From a bacterium (lineage in GTDB: Bacteria > Blakebacterota > Blakebacteria > Blakebacterales > Blakebacteraceae): a stretch of 6,958 bases of DNA. The stretch is taken from positions 1 through 6,958 of the forward strand of contig JALGVQ010000152.1 of assembly GCA_025774615.1 (NCBI GenBank). Reading direction: 5' to 3'. A program made the translations under genes and the position numbers. Positions 6,958-6,958 of this stretch are shown piece after piece. Numbering within the stretch: position 1 is the stretch's first letter; each line of letters opens with the position of its first letter. The notes under the pieces were generated by a model. It saw nothing but the letters and a program-made list of their open reading frames with translations. It was not told where the DNA came from and made no database searches.

Positions 6958-6958
6958 G

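Noticed and set aside
1-6958. tRNA, rRNA, CRISPR array, insertion sequence or phage genes
   Set aside because: No gap is long enough for an RNA gene or array, I saw no direct or inverted DNA repeats of that kind, and no transposase or phage motifs are present.

Overview
The window is almost wholly protein-coding, with high GC content (roughly 60% by eye) and gaps between genes of 30 bases or less. It reads as a bacterial chromosome. There are good Shine-Dalgarno sequences (AAGGAGG before the gene at the right edge, AGGAGA before thiM), a Sec signal peptide, a twin-arginine lipoprotein signal and a pseudopilin-like domain protein. Together these suggest a diderm (Gram-negative) bacterium. I cannot fix the phylum from sequence alone. 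The general style of the M28 peptidase and the Tat-exported epimerase resembles environmental groups such as Gemmatimonadota or FCB-type lineages, but that is a weak inference.

Left part, + strand (bases 2 to 4414): four genes lie head to tail with 9, 22 and 20 bases between them, so they are probably one transcript. They are (1) the 3' part of a gene whose product carries two copies of a pseudopilin (GspG)-like globular domain; (2) thiE, thiamine-phosphate synthase; (3) thiM, hydroxyethylthiazole kinase; and (4) a secreted M28-type zinc peptidase-like protein with a PA-like insert and a C-terminal winged-helix/PqqD-like module. ThiM makes hydroxyethylthiazole phosphate from salvaged thiazole, and ThiE joins it to HMP pyrophosphate to give thiamine phosphate. 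ThiD and a TPP riboswitch are not seen here and may lie left of the window.

Right part, - strand (bases 6940 down to 4430): two genes run toward the first group. A Tat-exported lipoprotein of the extended SDR (NAD-dependent epimerase/dehydratase) family is followed after 18 bases by a 12-TM transporter related to the ATP/ADP (Npt/Tlc) carriers and MFS. They are probably cotranscribed from a promoter beyond base 6958. The two convergent blocks are separated by only 15 bases, with no convincing terminator.

There are no RNA genes, CRISPR arrays, insertion sequences or phage genes that I can support. I did not find a clear new multi-gene system. The points most worth a second look are the altered active site and C-terminal module of the M28 protein, the exported SDR lipoprotein, the duplicated pilin-like domain, and the grouping of thiamine salvage genes with two apparently exported proteins.
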